Source of the DNA: Pseudomonadota bacterium
GTDB lineage: Bacteria > Pseudomonadota > Alphaproteobacteria > UBA8366 > GCA-2717185
Assembly: GCA_027619655.1 (NCBI GenBank)
Contig: JAQCHR010000242.1
Span: 1 to 6,160 of the forward strand
Reading direction: 5' to 3'
DNA length: 6,160 nucleotides
Position 1 is the first letter of the stretch. The number at the start of each line of letters is the position of its first letter. The notes beneath the pieces are model-generated. The model had not been told where the DNA came from and ran no database searches. It was given only the letters and a program-made list of their open reading frames with translations. A program made the position numbers and the translations under genes. This document shows, piece after piece, positions 1 through 6,114 of this stretch.

Positions 1-1
1 G

Positions 2-127
2 ACGAAGGTAACGTTGGGCATGGTTTTCAGCACGGCTGCCGAATACCAGAACGCGAAGGGATTCGGCGCCGTGGAACTGGGACAGCAAACCCTGGGCAAA
101 CTGGAAAGTTTCATCGCATCCCGCTGA
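2..127 (+). CDS. SRPBCC family protein (AHSA1/Hsp90 ATPase activator-like), C-terminal fragment
   Basis: This is the 3' end of a plus-strand gene whose start lies before the window. Reading from base 2 gives 41 residues up to a TGA at 125-127. The fragment has the pattern M-V-F-S-T-A-A-E-Y near its start, then F-G-A-V-E-L-G-Q-Q-T-L and a leucine-rich final helix (K-L-E-S-F-I-A). From family knowledge, this matches the end of START-like SRPBCC domains of the AHSA1 type: a last beta strand, then 'fGA.eGg.QTL..L' and the long C-terminal helix that closes a hydrophobic ligand-binding cavity. Such proteins are cytoplasmic and often bind small hydrophobic ligands; their biochemical roles are mostly unknown. 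It converges on the amidohydrolase gene with 116 nt between the two stops, so it is not in that operon. The assignment rests on a short fragment and is moderate. Confidence 0.6.
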   Translation, partial: TKVTLGMVFSTAAEYQNAKGFGAVELGQQTLGKLESFIASR

Positions 128-243
128 TATGTTGACCGGGGGAATACGAGGTCATGGCGACGTATTATATCGTCCGGAAGAAAGAACAGAGTCACATGGC
201 CGTTGGATCACCAGAGGCGATCCCAGCAATCCATGATCGGACC

Positions 244-1674
244 CTAAAGCGCCGGCCGGTTCCGGATGTCCTCGGCGACTTTCCGTTTCAGCAACCTGCC
301 GTCCTTCACGTCGCCAAGAAATGCGCCGTCTTCCATCATGATCTTGCCGCGTAGCACGGTCATGCTGGGCCAGACTTCCGCCTCGTAGCCTTCCCAGGGC
401 GTATAATCGGTCTCGTGCAGCCGGGCGGCGGTGATGGTGCGCCGCGCGGCCGGGTCCAGCACGGTGATATCCGCATCGCTGCCCGCCGCCAGCACGCCCT
501 TCTTCGGGTACATGCCCATCAGCTTCGCGGCATTGGTCGAGACCATGTCGGTAAACTTGCGCAGGCTGTAGCCGCGCTTCGTCACCATCTCCGTGTACAT
601 CACTGAAACGCGCGGTTCGCATCCGGCATTGCCGCCGGTAACATCGTCGATGCAATGCCCCTGCGTCTTGGTCGACAGGGTGCAGCAGATTTCATCCGTG
701 GCGATGGTGCTGATCGACCCGTTGAGCTGGCCGCGCCACAAGGCGTCCTGGTCGGAGGTTTCCTTCAGGCTGGGATAGGTGTGATAGATCTGGCCATTCG
801 GGCGTTTGTAATGGTCATGCGTGAACATCAGGTACTGGTGCAGGGTTTCGCCATAGATCGGAAAGCCGCGGGCGCGGGCGGCCTCGATGGCGGCGACGCC
901 CGTCGCGGCGGAAACATGCATCATGTATAGCGGCGTGCCATCGACATGTTCTGCCAGCCGGATGATGCGGCGGAAGGACAGGTCCTCCGACATCGAATTA
1001 TGCACTTCCGACATGTTCTCGAAGCCGGTGCGGCCCTCGCGCTTCAGCACGTCATACATATGCATGACAATCTCGTCATCCTCGGCGTGGATCGCGCCGA
1101 TTCCGCCCTCGCGCTTCAGCACCTTGAAGATTTCCCAGATATGGCCGTGGGTGATCTTGCGGCCGCGGCGCGACGGGGTGATGTCAGTGGTGAATATCTT
1201 GATCGAGGGATAGCCGTCCTGGATGGCCTCGCCAACCTGCGGCAGGATTTCCGGCGCGATAGCCCCCTGCAGCATCAGGTGATAGCCGTAATCGGCGTAA
1301 CACTTGCCGGACCAGTCCTGCTTGCGGATGTTGATCGCCTCCTCGACGGTCTGGCCCGGCTGCAGGGTGGCGAAGTCGAGCAGGCTCGTCGTCCCGCCAT
1401 GAATGGCCGCCCGGCTGACCACGTCGGGACCGTCGGTCATGCTGGCCTCGCCGCCATCCAGCGCCGGGATATGCCACAGCGAATGGATATGCGGGTCGAT
1501 GCCGCCGGGAATGACGATCTTCCCGGTGGCGTCGATGACCCGTCCCGCCTGTTCATCGCCGAAGGTGCCGGGGGCGGCGATCGCGGCGATGGTCTCGCCG
1601 CGGATGCAGATATCCCACCGCCCCGTGCCTTCGGACGTGACGACCTGGTCGCCACGAATGATCAGGTCAAACAT
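244..1674 (-). CDS. Dihydropyrimidinase/D-hydantoinase-like cyclic amidohydrolase
   Basis: A 476-residue metal-dependent amidohydrolase, the usual length for hydantoinases and dihydropyrimidinases, which hydrolyse cyclic amides or imides in the cytoplasm. All expected metal ligands of the binuclear TIM-barrel site are visible: the H-x-H of 'GIDPHIH' (His62, His64), the lysine that is carbamylated in the family (Lys159 in 'SIKIF'), His196 ('AIHAED'), His253 ('MMHVSAATG') and Asp327 ('ATDEICC'). The N-terminal 'LIIRGDQVV' and the C-terminal 'AAGSDADITVLDP' form the composite beta-sandwich typical of the family. The family tyrosine five residues after the carbamylated lysine, which contacts substrate in D-hydantoinases, is Asp164 here, so the substrate is probably not a simple hydantoin or dihydrouracil. 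The start is supported by a GGGAGG ribosome site. It is the last gene of the minus-strand cluster, 39 nt after the DUF6295-like gene. The family call is firm; the substrate is unknown. Confidence 0.9.
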   Translation of the reverse strand: MFDLIIRGDQVVTSEGTGRWDICIRGETIAAIAAPGTFGDEQAGRVIDATGKIVIPGGIDPHIHSLWHIPALDGGEASMTDGPDVVSRAAIHGGTTSLLDFATLQPGQTVEEAINIRKQDWSGKCYADYGYHLMLQGAIAPEILPQVGEAIQDGYPSIKIFTTDITPSRRGRKITHGHIWEIFKVLKREGGIGAIHAEDDEIVMHMYDVLKREGRTGFENMSEVHNSMSEDLSFRRIIRLAEHVDGTPLYMMHVSAATGVAAIEAARARGFPIYGETLHQYLMFTHDHYKRPNGQIYHTYPSLKETSDQDALWRGQLNGSISTIATDEICCTLSTKTQGHCIDDVTGGNAGCEPRVSVMYTEMVTKRGYSLRKFTDMVSTNAAKLMGMYPKKGVLAAGSDADITVLDPAARRTITAARLHETDYTPWEGYEAEVWPSMTVLRGKIMMEDGAFLGDVKDGRLLKRKVAEDIRNRPAL

Positions 1675-1680
1675 GCCGTT

Positions 1681-1689
1681 TCCCTCCCT
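1681..1689 (-). promoter_or_regulatory. Ribosome binding site of the amidohydrolase gene
   Basis: On the minus strand this reads AGGGAGGGA, with its GGAGG core 8 nt before the ATG at 1674-1672. It is a strong Shine-Dalgarno match that fixes the start and implies efficient independent initiation after the preceding stop at 1714. Confidence 0.75.
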
Positions 1690-1713
1690 GAACGCCGCGC
1701 CGCCGCCCGCTTC

Positions 1714-2037
1714 CTATTCGGCGGCGAGCGCCTGTTTGCGGAAACGGGGATGGGCCGGGCCGGCATATTCGACCCGCATCCCTTCCTCCGCATCGGCCTC
1801 CGCGATCACCTTGCCCAGCGCCGCATACAACGCTTTTGCGGAATCAAGGCTGAGTTCCACCGCCGCCCGCGCACCGGGGTCCATATCCCGGTTCGTAAAG
1901 TCGATGAGCACCGCATCCTCGTCCAGCGCGCGCTGCGGGTGGTCATAGGCCACGACCGAATGCGTCAGCTTGAACCAGCCATCCTTGTTGCGGGCAGCAC
2001 CTTCCGCCTCGGCGATTTCGACGATCGACGTGCACAT
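1714..2037 (-). CDS. Small DUF6295-like protein of unknown function
   Basis: A 107-residue soluble protein with no signal peptide or membrane segment. It begins M-C-T and contains G-W-F (20-22), Y-D-H-P (31-34), I-D-F (45-47) and P-G-A-R-A-A-V-E-L-S (54-63), followed by a helix rich in Ala and Leu and an acidic stretch near residues 80-86. The M-C-T start, G-W-F, Y-D-H-P and the 'PGAR.AVELS' block are what I recall of the DUF6295 family; this is from memory and no function is established. The start has a perfect AGGAGG site, which overlaps the stop codon of the preceding hydrolase gene, so translation is probably coupled. Its position between a dienelactone-hydrolase-like enzyme and a cyclic amidohydrolase suggests a role in the same pathway, perhaps as an accessory or small ligand-binding protein. 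That is inference only. Confidence 0.75.
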   Translation of the reverse strand: MCTSIVEIAEAEGAARNKDGWFKLTHSVVAYDHPQRALDEDAVLIDFTNRDMDPGARAAVELSLDSAKALYAALGKVIAEADAEEGMRVEYAGPAHPRFRKQALAAE

Positions 2038-2045
2038 GAAGCAAA

Positions 2046-2051
2046 CCTCCT
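2046..2051 (-). promoter_or_regulatory. AGGAGG ribosome binding site overlapping the upstream stop codon
   Basis: The minus strand reads AGGAGG here, 8 nt before the ATG at 2037-2035. It shares two bases with the TAG stop (2052-2050) of the dienelactone-hydrolase-like gene. A terminating ribosome would sit directly on the next initiation signal, the usual arrangement for translational coupling. Confidence 0.8.
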
Positions 2052-2793
2052 ATTTCAGATGCTTGCCGAAAAAGGCGAAGATCTTTTCCCAGCCGTCCAG
2101 CGCCTGCTCCACCCGGTATAACGGCCGATGGTAGTAGAAGAAGCCGTGACCGGCGCCGTCATAGCGATGGAATTCGACATCCTTGCCGTGCTTTTTAAGT
2201 TCGGCTTCGTGCAGGTCAACTTGCTCCGGGCTTGGCGCGCGGTCGTCATTGCCGAACAGGCCCAGGATCGGGCAGGACAGGTCCTTGGTCATGTCCAGCG
2301 GCTGCACCGGCTGCTTTGCCGGGCGGTCGTCTTCCGCCTGCACCACGCGGCCGCCCCATTGTTCGACGACGGCGTTGATGCTCTTGGTGTTGCAGGCATA
2401 CATGAAGGCCTGTCGCCCGCCGGAACAGCTGCCGATTACGCCGACCTTCCCATTGCTGTAGGGCTGCGCCTTGATCCACTGCACGGCGGCTTCGGTATCG
2501 GCGATCACCTGGCTGTCGGCGACGCCGCCTTCGGCGCGCGCCTTGGCGGCGACATCGTCCGCATCGCCCTGGCCGACACGCTCATACAGGTTGTGGCTGA
2601 TCGCGGCATAGCCGTGATGGGCAAACTTGCGCGTCATTTCGCGGTAGAATTCGCCCCAGCCCGGCAGGTGATGGATCAGCACCACGCAGGGGAAGGGCCC
2701 CGGGCCCATCGGCCGCGCCGTATAGGCCGAGACCGGGTCGTTATTGTCGCCGCGGATGGTGATCATCTCGCAGATCATGCTTTCATACGCCAT
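2050..2793 (-). CDS. Dienelactone hydrolase family protein (alpha/beta hydrolase)
   Basis: A 247-residue cytoplasmic alpha/beta hydrolase of dienelactone hydrolase length (about 230-250). The catalytic triad is visible: nucleophile Cys123 in the elbow G-S-C-S-G-G, Asp184 in 'FGNDDRAPSP' and His216 in 'GAGHGFF'. A cysteine nucleophile is characteristic of dienelactone hydrolases, as opposed to the serine of most esterases. The family Glu that pairs with this cysteine (the 'QEIFG' Glu36 of the Pseudomonas enzyme) appears replaced by His42 in 'LIHHLPG', so substrate or mechanism may differ. Start choice: the ATG at 2793 lies 8 nt from a GGAGG core; an in-frame ATG two codons earlier (2799) is only 2 nt from it and less likely. 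It follows the monooxygenase gene by about 150 nt, and a lactone or ester product of that enzyme is a plausible substrate (inference). Confidence 0.88.
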   Translation of the reverse strand: MAYESMICEMITIRGDNNDPVSAYTARPMGPGPFPCVVLIHHLPGWGEFYREMTRKFAHHGYAAISHNLYERVGQGDADDVAAKARAEGGVADSQVIADTEAAVQWIKAQPYSNGKVGVIGSCSGGRQAFMYACNTKSINAVVEQWGGRVVQAEDDRPAKQPVQPLDMTKDLSCPILGLFGNDDRAPSPEQVDLHEAELKKHGKDVEFHRYDGAGHGFFYYHRPLYRVEQALDGWEKIFAFFGKHLK

Positions 2794-2799
2794 TTTCAT

Positions 2800-2807
2800 G
2801 TCCTCCC
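2800..2807 (-). promoter_or_regulatory. Ribosome binding site that decides the hydrolase start
   Basis: The minus strand reads GGGGAGGAC, then ATG AAA ATG. The GGAGG core is 2 nt from the first ATG (2799) and 8 nt from the second (2793). Normal spacing therefore favours the second, giving a protein starting M-A-Y-E-S. Confidence 0.6.
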
Positions 2808-2860
2808 CTGGAGTGGATTATGTGGGTGCCGCCGTCCCTTCGGGACGCGCGCATGACGGG

Positions 2861-2887
2861 AGACTAGCACAACAGCGCCCGCCGCAA
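2861..2887 (-). promoter_or_regulatory. Candidate internal promoter for the hydrolase/DUF6295/amidohydrolase genes
   Basis: In the 149-nt gap after the monooxygenase stop, the minus strand shows TTGCGG (2887-2882), a 15-nt spacer and TAGTCT (2866-2861). The latter is preceded by TGC, fitting an extended -10 of the form TGnTAnnnT. The spacer is short for sigma-70. The same wording (TTTGCGG, then GTGCTAG and a nearby CCCG) occurs before the MmgE/PrpD gene. If real, the three downstream genes could be expressed without the monooxygenase. Confidence 0.3.
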
Positions 2888-2948
2888 AGCCTCTTGCGTG
2901 ATGACGCCGCGCAGCGCGGTTTCCCGCCGGGTTGCGCGTCCTGCGGCC

Positions 2949-4583
2949 CTAATCCGCCGCCGCTTCCTTCGCTGCATCCCCTTCAAAGCGGAAGCCGCGA
3001 TAGCCGTCCGCGACCACTGCGTCGCAGATTTTCCGGTACGGGCCGACGCCACCGATATAGGGCATGAAGATGCGCGGCTTGCCGGGGATGTTCGCGCCCA
3101 TGTACCAGGACGCCGACTGCGGGTAGAGCGTCTTGTGCGCGGTCACGTTGACATGCTCGACCCAGTCATCCTCGGCCTGCAGGTCGGGTTCGATTACCTC
3201 GCGGCCCTTTGACCGCATGTCGACAAGGCAGTCGGTCACCCAGTCCACATGCTGCTCGATGGATACCATCATGTTGCTCAGCACCGAGGGGCTGCCCGGT
3301 CCGGTGATCGTGAACAGGTTGGGGAAGCCCTCGCTCATCAGGCCCAGGTAGGTACGCGGCCCGTCGCGCCATTTGTCGCGCAGCGCCCGGCCTTCGCGGC
3401 CCTTTATGTCGATCCTGAACAGCGTGCCGGTCATCGCGTCGAAGCCGGTGGCGAAGACAATGCTGTCGAATTCATAGGTCCTGCCGGCATGGACGAGGCC
3501 CTGCGGCACCGCCTTTTCGATCGGCGTTTCGCTGATATCGACCAGTGCCACATTGTTGCGGTTATAGGTTTCGAAATAGCCGGTATCGACGCAGATTCGC
3601 TTGGTCGCGATGGGGTAGCCTTTCGCCGCCAGCAATTCCGCTATTTGCGGGTTGCGCACCGTCTGGCGGATCTTGTTGCGCACGAATTCCGCCGCGGTTT
3701 CATTGGCCTCGCGGTCGACGATCAGGTCGTTGAACGCACCCAGGAACCCCGTGCCGCCGATCTGCCAGCGCTTTTCATAGACCGCCTGGCGTTCTTCCGC
3801 GCTGACGGAATAGGCGGGCACGTCGTTCAGGTCGCGGATCGAGCCCTTGATCGTGTAGCGCTGCTCTTCGCGCAAGGCCGGGTAGTTTTCCTTCCACTGG
3901 CGGGCGTATTCTTCCGTCATCGGCCCGTTCTGCGACGGCAGCGAATAATTCGGCGTGCGCTGGAACACGGTGACATGGTCCGCCTGTGCCGCCAGTACCG
4001 GGATGGCCTGGATGCCGGATGAGCCGGTGCCGACGACCGCGATGCGCTGGCCGGTGAAATCCACGCCCTCATGCGGCCATTGCCCGGTGTGGTATGTGCC
4101 GCCGGTGTATTCGGATAATCCATCAAGGTCCGGAATCTGCGCGGTGGAAATGCATCCCGTCGCCATGATGCAGAACTTTGCGATGAGCGCCTCGCCGCCC
4201 TTCGCTGTCTCGGTCTCGATGGCCCAGCGGCCGGTCATGTCGTCGAAACGGGCGCTTTTGACGGTGGTGTCGAATTCGATATCGCGGCGCAGGTCGAACC
4301 GGTCGGCCACATGTTCGGCGTATTCAAGGATTTCCGGTTGCCCGGCAAAACGCTCGCTCCAGTCCCATTCCTGCTGTAGTGCCTCGTCGAAGGAATAGGA
4401 ATACTGCATGCTTTCCACGTCGCAGCGCGCACCGGGGTAGCGGTTCCAGTACCAGGTGCCACCGACGCCGGCACCCGCCTCGAACACCCGGACGGAAAAT
4501 CCCAGTCCCCGCAGCCGGTGCAGCAGGTACAGCCCGGAAAAACCGGCCCCGACAATGACGACATCGCATTCCCGCTGTTTCAT
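2949..4583 (-). CDS. Baeyer-Villiger-type flavin monooxygenase (cyclohexanone/phenylacetone monooxygenase-like)
   Basis: A 544-residue class B flavoprotein monooxygenase, the standard length for type I Baeyer-Villiger enzymes. These use FAD, NADPH and O2 to convert ketones into esters or lactones in the cytoplasm. Visible in order: FAD Rossmann motif G-A-G-F-S-G (12-17); the block G-T-W-x4-Y-P-G-x3-D (42-55), a typical Baeyer-Villiger signature; the fingerprint F-x-G-x3-H-x3-W-P at 159-170 with Tyr in place of the first Phe; NADPH Rossmann motif G-T-G-S-S-G (185-190); 'TKRICVDTGYFETYNR' (327-342), which holds the family's active-site arginine (Arg329); and 'FATGFDAMTG' (377-386). Both motif sets are intact, so it should be active. 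A GGAAG ribosome site precedes the ATG. It is the first gene of the minus-strand cluster and is divergent from the MmgE/PrpD gene. The native ketone is unknown. Confidence 0.92.
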   Translation of the reverse strand: MKQRECDVVIVGAGFSGLYLLHRLRGLGFSVRVFEAGAGVGGTWYWNRYPGARCDVESMQYSYSFDEALQQEWDWSERFAGQPEILEYAEHVADRFDLRRDIEFDTTVKSARFDDMTGRWAIETETAKGGEALIAKFCIMATGCISTAQIPDLDGLSEYTGGTYHTGQWPHEGVDFTGQRIAVVGTGSSGIQAIPVLAAQADHVTVFQRTPNYSLPSQNGPMTEEYARQWKENYPALREEQRYTIKGSIRDLNDVPAYSVSAEERQAVYEKRWQIGGTGFLGAFNDLIVDREANETAAEFVRNKIRQTVRNPQIAELLAAKGYPIATKRICVDTGYFETYNRNNVALVDISETPIEKAVPQGLVHAGRTYEFDSIVFATGFDAMTGTLFRIDIKGREGRALRDKWRDGPRTYLGLMSEGFPNLFTITGPGSPSVLSNMMVSIEQHVDWVTDCLVDMRSKGREVIEPDLQAEDDWVEHVNVTAHKTLYPQSASWYMGANIPGKPRIFMPYIGGVGPYRKICDAVVADGYRGFRFEGDAAKEAAAD

Positions 4584-4616
4584 GGCGCTCTTCCAGGACA
4601 GTTGATCGGCATCGAC

Positions 4617-4646
4617 ATCTTATGGCCATTGGTCGGAATTGCACAA
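4617..4646 (-). promoter_or_regulatory. Candidate promoter of the monooxygenase gene
   Basis: The minus strand shows TTGTGC (4646-4641), an 18-nt spacer and TAAGAT (4622-4617), partial matches to sigma-70 -35 and -10 boxes. This is 33 nt upstream of the ATG, inside the divergent intergenic region. An 8-bp palindrome ATGGCCAT (4622-4629) overlaps the edge of the -10 box and could be an operator half or chance. Confidence 0.3.
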
Positions 4647-4658
4647 ATCCCGGCTTCG

Positions 4659-4688
4659 TTGAGTTTGCGGTAACCCGGGTGCTAGCCT
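4659..4688 (+). promoter_or_regulatory. Candidate promoter of the MmgE/PrpD gene
   Basis: TTGAGT (4659-4664), an 18-nt spacer and TAGCCT (4683-4688) preceded by TGC give an extended -10 fit (TGnTAnnnT) with a reasonable -35. Transcription would start near 4695, leaving a leader of roughly 35 nt before the ATG. A small inverted repeat TTTC-CC-GAAA (4692-4701) lies at the expected start point, where a repressor could bind. No regulator gene is in the window. Confidence 0.4.
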
Positions 4689-4728
4689 AGATTTCCCGAA
4701 ACCCGATTTTCATCCAGGACATGCCGCC

Positions 4729-6093
4729 ATGCCAGATGCTTCTCCGTCCGCTGCCGGTGCGGTAACCCGCCGGCTGGCCCGTTTCGTCCATAACACAAAG
4801 TGGGACGACATCCCTGAAGCGGTGCGGCATGAGGCAAAGCGCTCGCTGCTGAACGGATTCGCGACGGCGCTGGGCGGATGCCGCGAGCCGGCCATCGACA
4901 AGGGCCTCGCCGTGCTGGGGCCGTTTGCCGGCAATCGCGATACCGGGATCATCGGGCGGGCGGAACGGGGCGACATGCTGCTCGCGGCCTGGGTGAACGC
5001 CATGAGCGCCAATATCTTCGATTACGACGACACCCATCCCAATACGATCATCCACCCGACCGCGCCGATTTCACCCGCCCTGTTCGCCCATGCGGAAATC
5101 ATCCGGTGCAGCGGCGCGGACCTGATGCGGGCCTTCATCCTGGGCGGTGAAATCGAATGCCGGATCGGCAATGCGGTATCGCCCTATCATTACGGGCGCG
5201 GCTGGCACATCACGTCCACCTGCGGCATCTTCGGCGCGGCGGTGGGGGTCGGCGCGCTGGTCGGCCTCACGGAGGAACAGTTCGGCTGGGCGCTGGGCAA
5301 TGCCTCCGCCCAGGCGTCGGGGCTGGTCGAAACGCTGGGCACCATGTCCAAGAGCATCAGCGTCGGCAACGCCGCCCGCAACGGGTTGACCTCGGCCCTG
5401 CTGGCGGCGGAAGGGTTTTCCGGCCCGGCGTCGCCGCTGGAAGGCGTGCGCGGGTTCCTGCCGGTCTATGCGGACGATCCGAAAACCGACGCCCTGTTCG
5501 ACGGACTGGGCGCGGTCTGGGAAATCGCCAAGAACACCTACAAACCCTATCCGACCGGCATCGTCCTCAACCCGGTGATGGAGGCCTGCATCAACCTGCA
5601 TGGCACGGGCGCGTTTGCCATTGAGGATGTCGCCGAAGTGGAACTGACCGGGCACCCGTTCCTGCAGCAGCGGACCGACCGGCCGGATGTCGCCACCGGC
5701 CGCGAATCCCAGGTCAGCGCCCAGCACGCGATTGCCATCGCGCTGCGCCGGGGCCGCGCGGGGCTGGCGGAGTTCAGCGATGCGGCGGTGGCGGAAACGC
5801 TGCGGGACGGTATCCGTCCGGCGGTGCGCTTCATCGACGATGACCGCTACGATATCGAAGGGGTGAAGGTCGTGGTCCGCACGAAACAGGGCGCGACCCA
5901 TACGGTGGAAATCGCCGATACCCAGGGCGGTTCGCGCAACCCGATGAGCGACGCCGGGCTGAACGACAAGCTGGCCATGCTGGCGGAATATGGCGGCTTC
6001 GACGCGGATGTGACGCCGCTGGCCGATGCCATATGGTCGCTGGACACAGCACCGGATGCGGGCGCCATCATGGCGCTGTGCACGAAGCGCTAA
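4729..6093 (+). CDS. MmgE/PrpD family protein
   Basis: A 454-residue cytoplasmic protein of the MmgE/PrpD fold, whose characterised members include 2-methylcitrate dehydratase, cis-aconitate decarboxylase and iminodisuccinate epimerase. Family signs: an N-terminal 'TRRLARFV' helix; 'FDYDDTHPNTIIHPTAPISPALFA' around residues 97-120 with the acid/His motif; 'RGWHITSTCGIFGAAVG' (157-173) with a conserved-type His160; 'MSKSISVGNAARNGLTSALLA' (206-226) holding Lys208; and 'YKPYP' (271-275). The usual Cys after KPYP is Thr276, the following His position is Asn281, and the His common after the conserved Lys is Ser211. It is therefore unlikely to be a standard 2-methylcitrate dehydratase, and no prp neighbours are present. 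The start has an AGGA site 9 nt upstream; an ATG at 4721 is out of frame. It heads a plus-strand unit with the next gene 21 nt downstream. Confidence 0.9.
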   Translation: MPDASPSAAGAVTRRLARFVHNTKWDDIPEAVRHEAKRSLLNGFATALGGCREPAIDKGLAVLGPFAGNRDTGIIGRAERGDMLLAAWVNAMSANIFDYDDTHPNTIIHPTAPISPALFAHAEIIRCSGADLMRAFILGGEIECRIGNAVSPYHYGRGWHITSTCGIFGAAVGVGALVGLTEEQFGWALGNASAQASGLVETLGTMSKSISVGNAARNGLTSALLAAEGFSGPASPLEGVRGFLPVYADDPKTDALFDGLGAVWEIAKNTYKPYPTGIVLNPVMEACINLHGTGAFAIEDVAEVELTGHPFLQQRTDRPDVATGRESQVSAQHAIAIALRRGRAGLAEFSDAAVAETLRDGIRPAVRFIDDDRYDIEGVKVVVRTKQGATHTVEIADTQGGSRNPMSDAGLNDKLAMLAEYGGFDADVTPLADAIWSLDTAPDAGAIMALCTKR

Positions 6094-6114
6094 GGGGCAG
6101 GGGGAGCGGGGATT

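Noticed and set aside
205..223. Hairpin GGATC / GATCC in the convergent gap 128-243, considered as a bidirectional terminator
   Set aside because: It has only 5 bp, a 9-nt loop and no T-run on either strand. No convincing terminator was found in this gap.
154..354. Possible 66-residue plus-strand small gene after the SRPBCC gene
   Set aside because: It has a GAGG only 2 nt from its ATG and more than half of it runs antisense to the amidohydrolase C-terminus. No family resemblance was seen.
946..2121. A 391-codon plus-strand open frame opposite the amidohydrolase and DUF6295-like genes
   Set aside because: It is antisense to two genes with clear family motifs, has low-complexity Ala/Arg/Asp-rich content and spans their junction. 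Long antisense frames are expected in GC-rich DNA with biased codons.
2833..2847. Hairpin CGTCCC-TTC-GGGACG in the leader of the hydrolase gene, considered as terminator or attenuator
   Set aside because: A 6-bp stem with no T-run and no leader peptide; in GC-rich sequence this is common. It may still affect mRNA stability.
2128..2856. A 242-codon plus-strand open frame opposite the dienelactone-hydrolase-like gene
   Set aside because: The opposite strand has the intact catalytic triad and good ribosome sites; this frame shows no domain.
2907..2919. Near-perfect palindrome CCGCGC-A-GCGCGG just after the monooxygenase stop
   Set aside because: The single-base centre leaves only about 4 usable stem pairs, and no T-run follows in the minus-strand direction. 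It is not supported as a terminator.
4721..4723. ATG at 4721 as an alternative start for the MmgE/PrpD gene
   Set aside because: It is out of frame with the protein and only 1 nt after the AGGA site; the ATG at 4729 gives the expected family N-terminus.
5071..5901. A 276-codon minus-strand open frame opposite the MmgE/PrpD gene
   Set aside because: It is fully inside a convincing gene on the other strand, with Arg/Gly/Asp-rich content and no recognisable motif.
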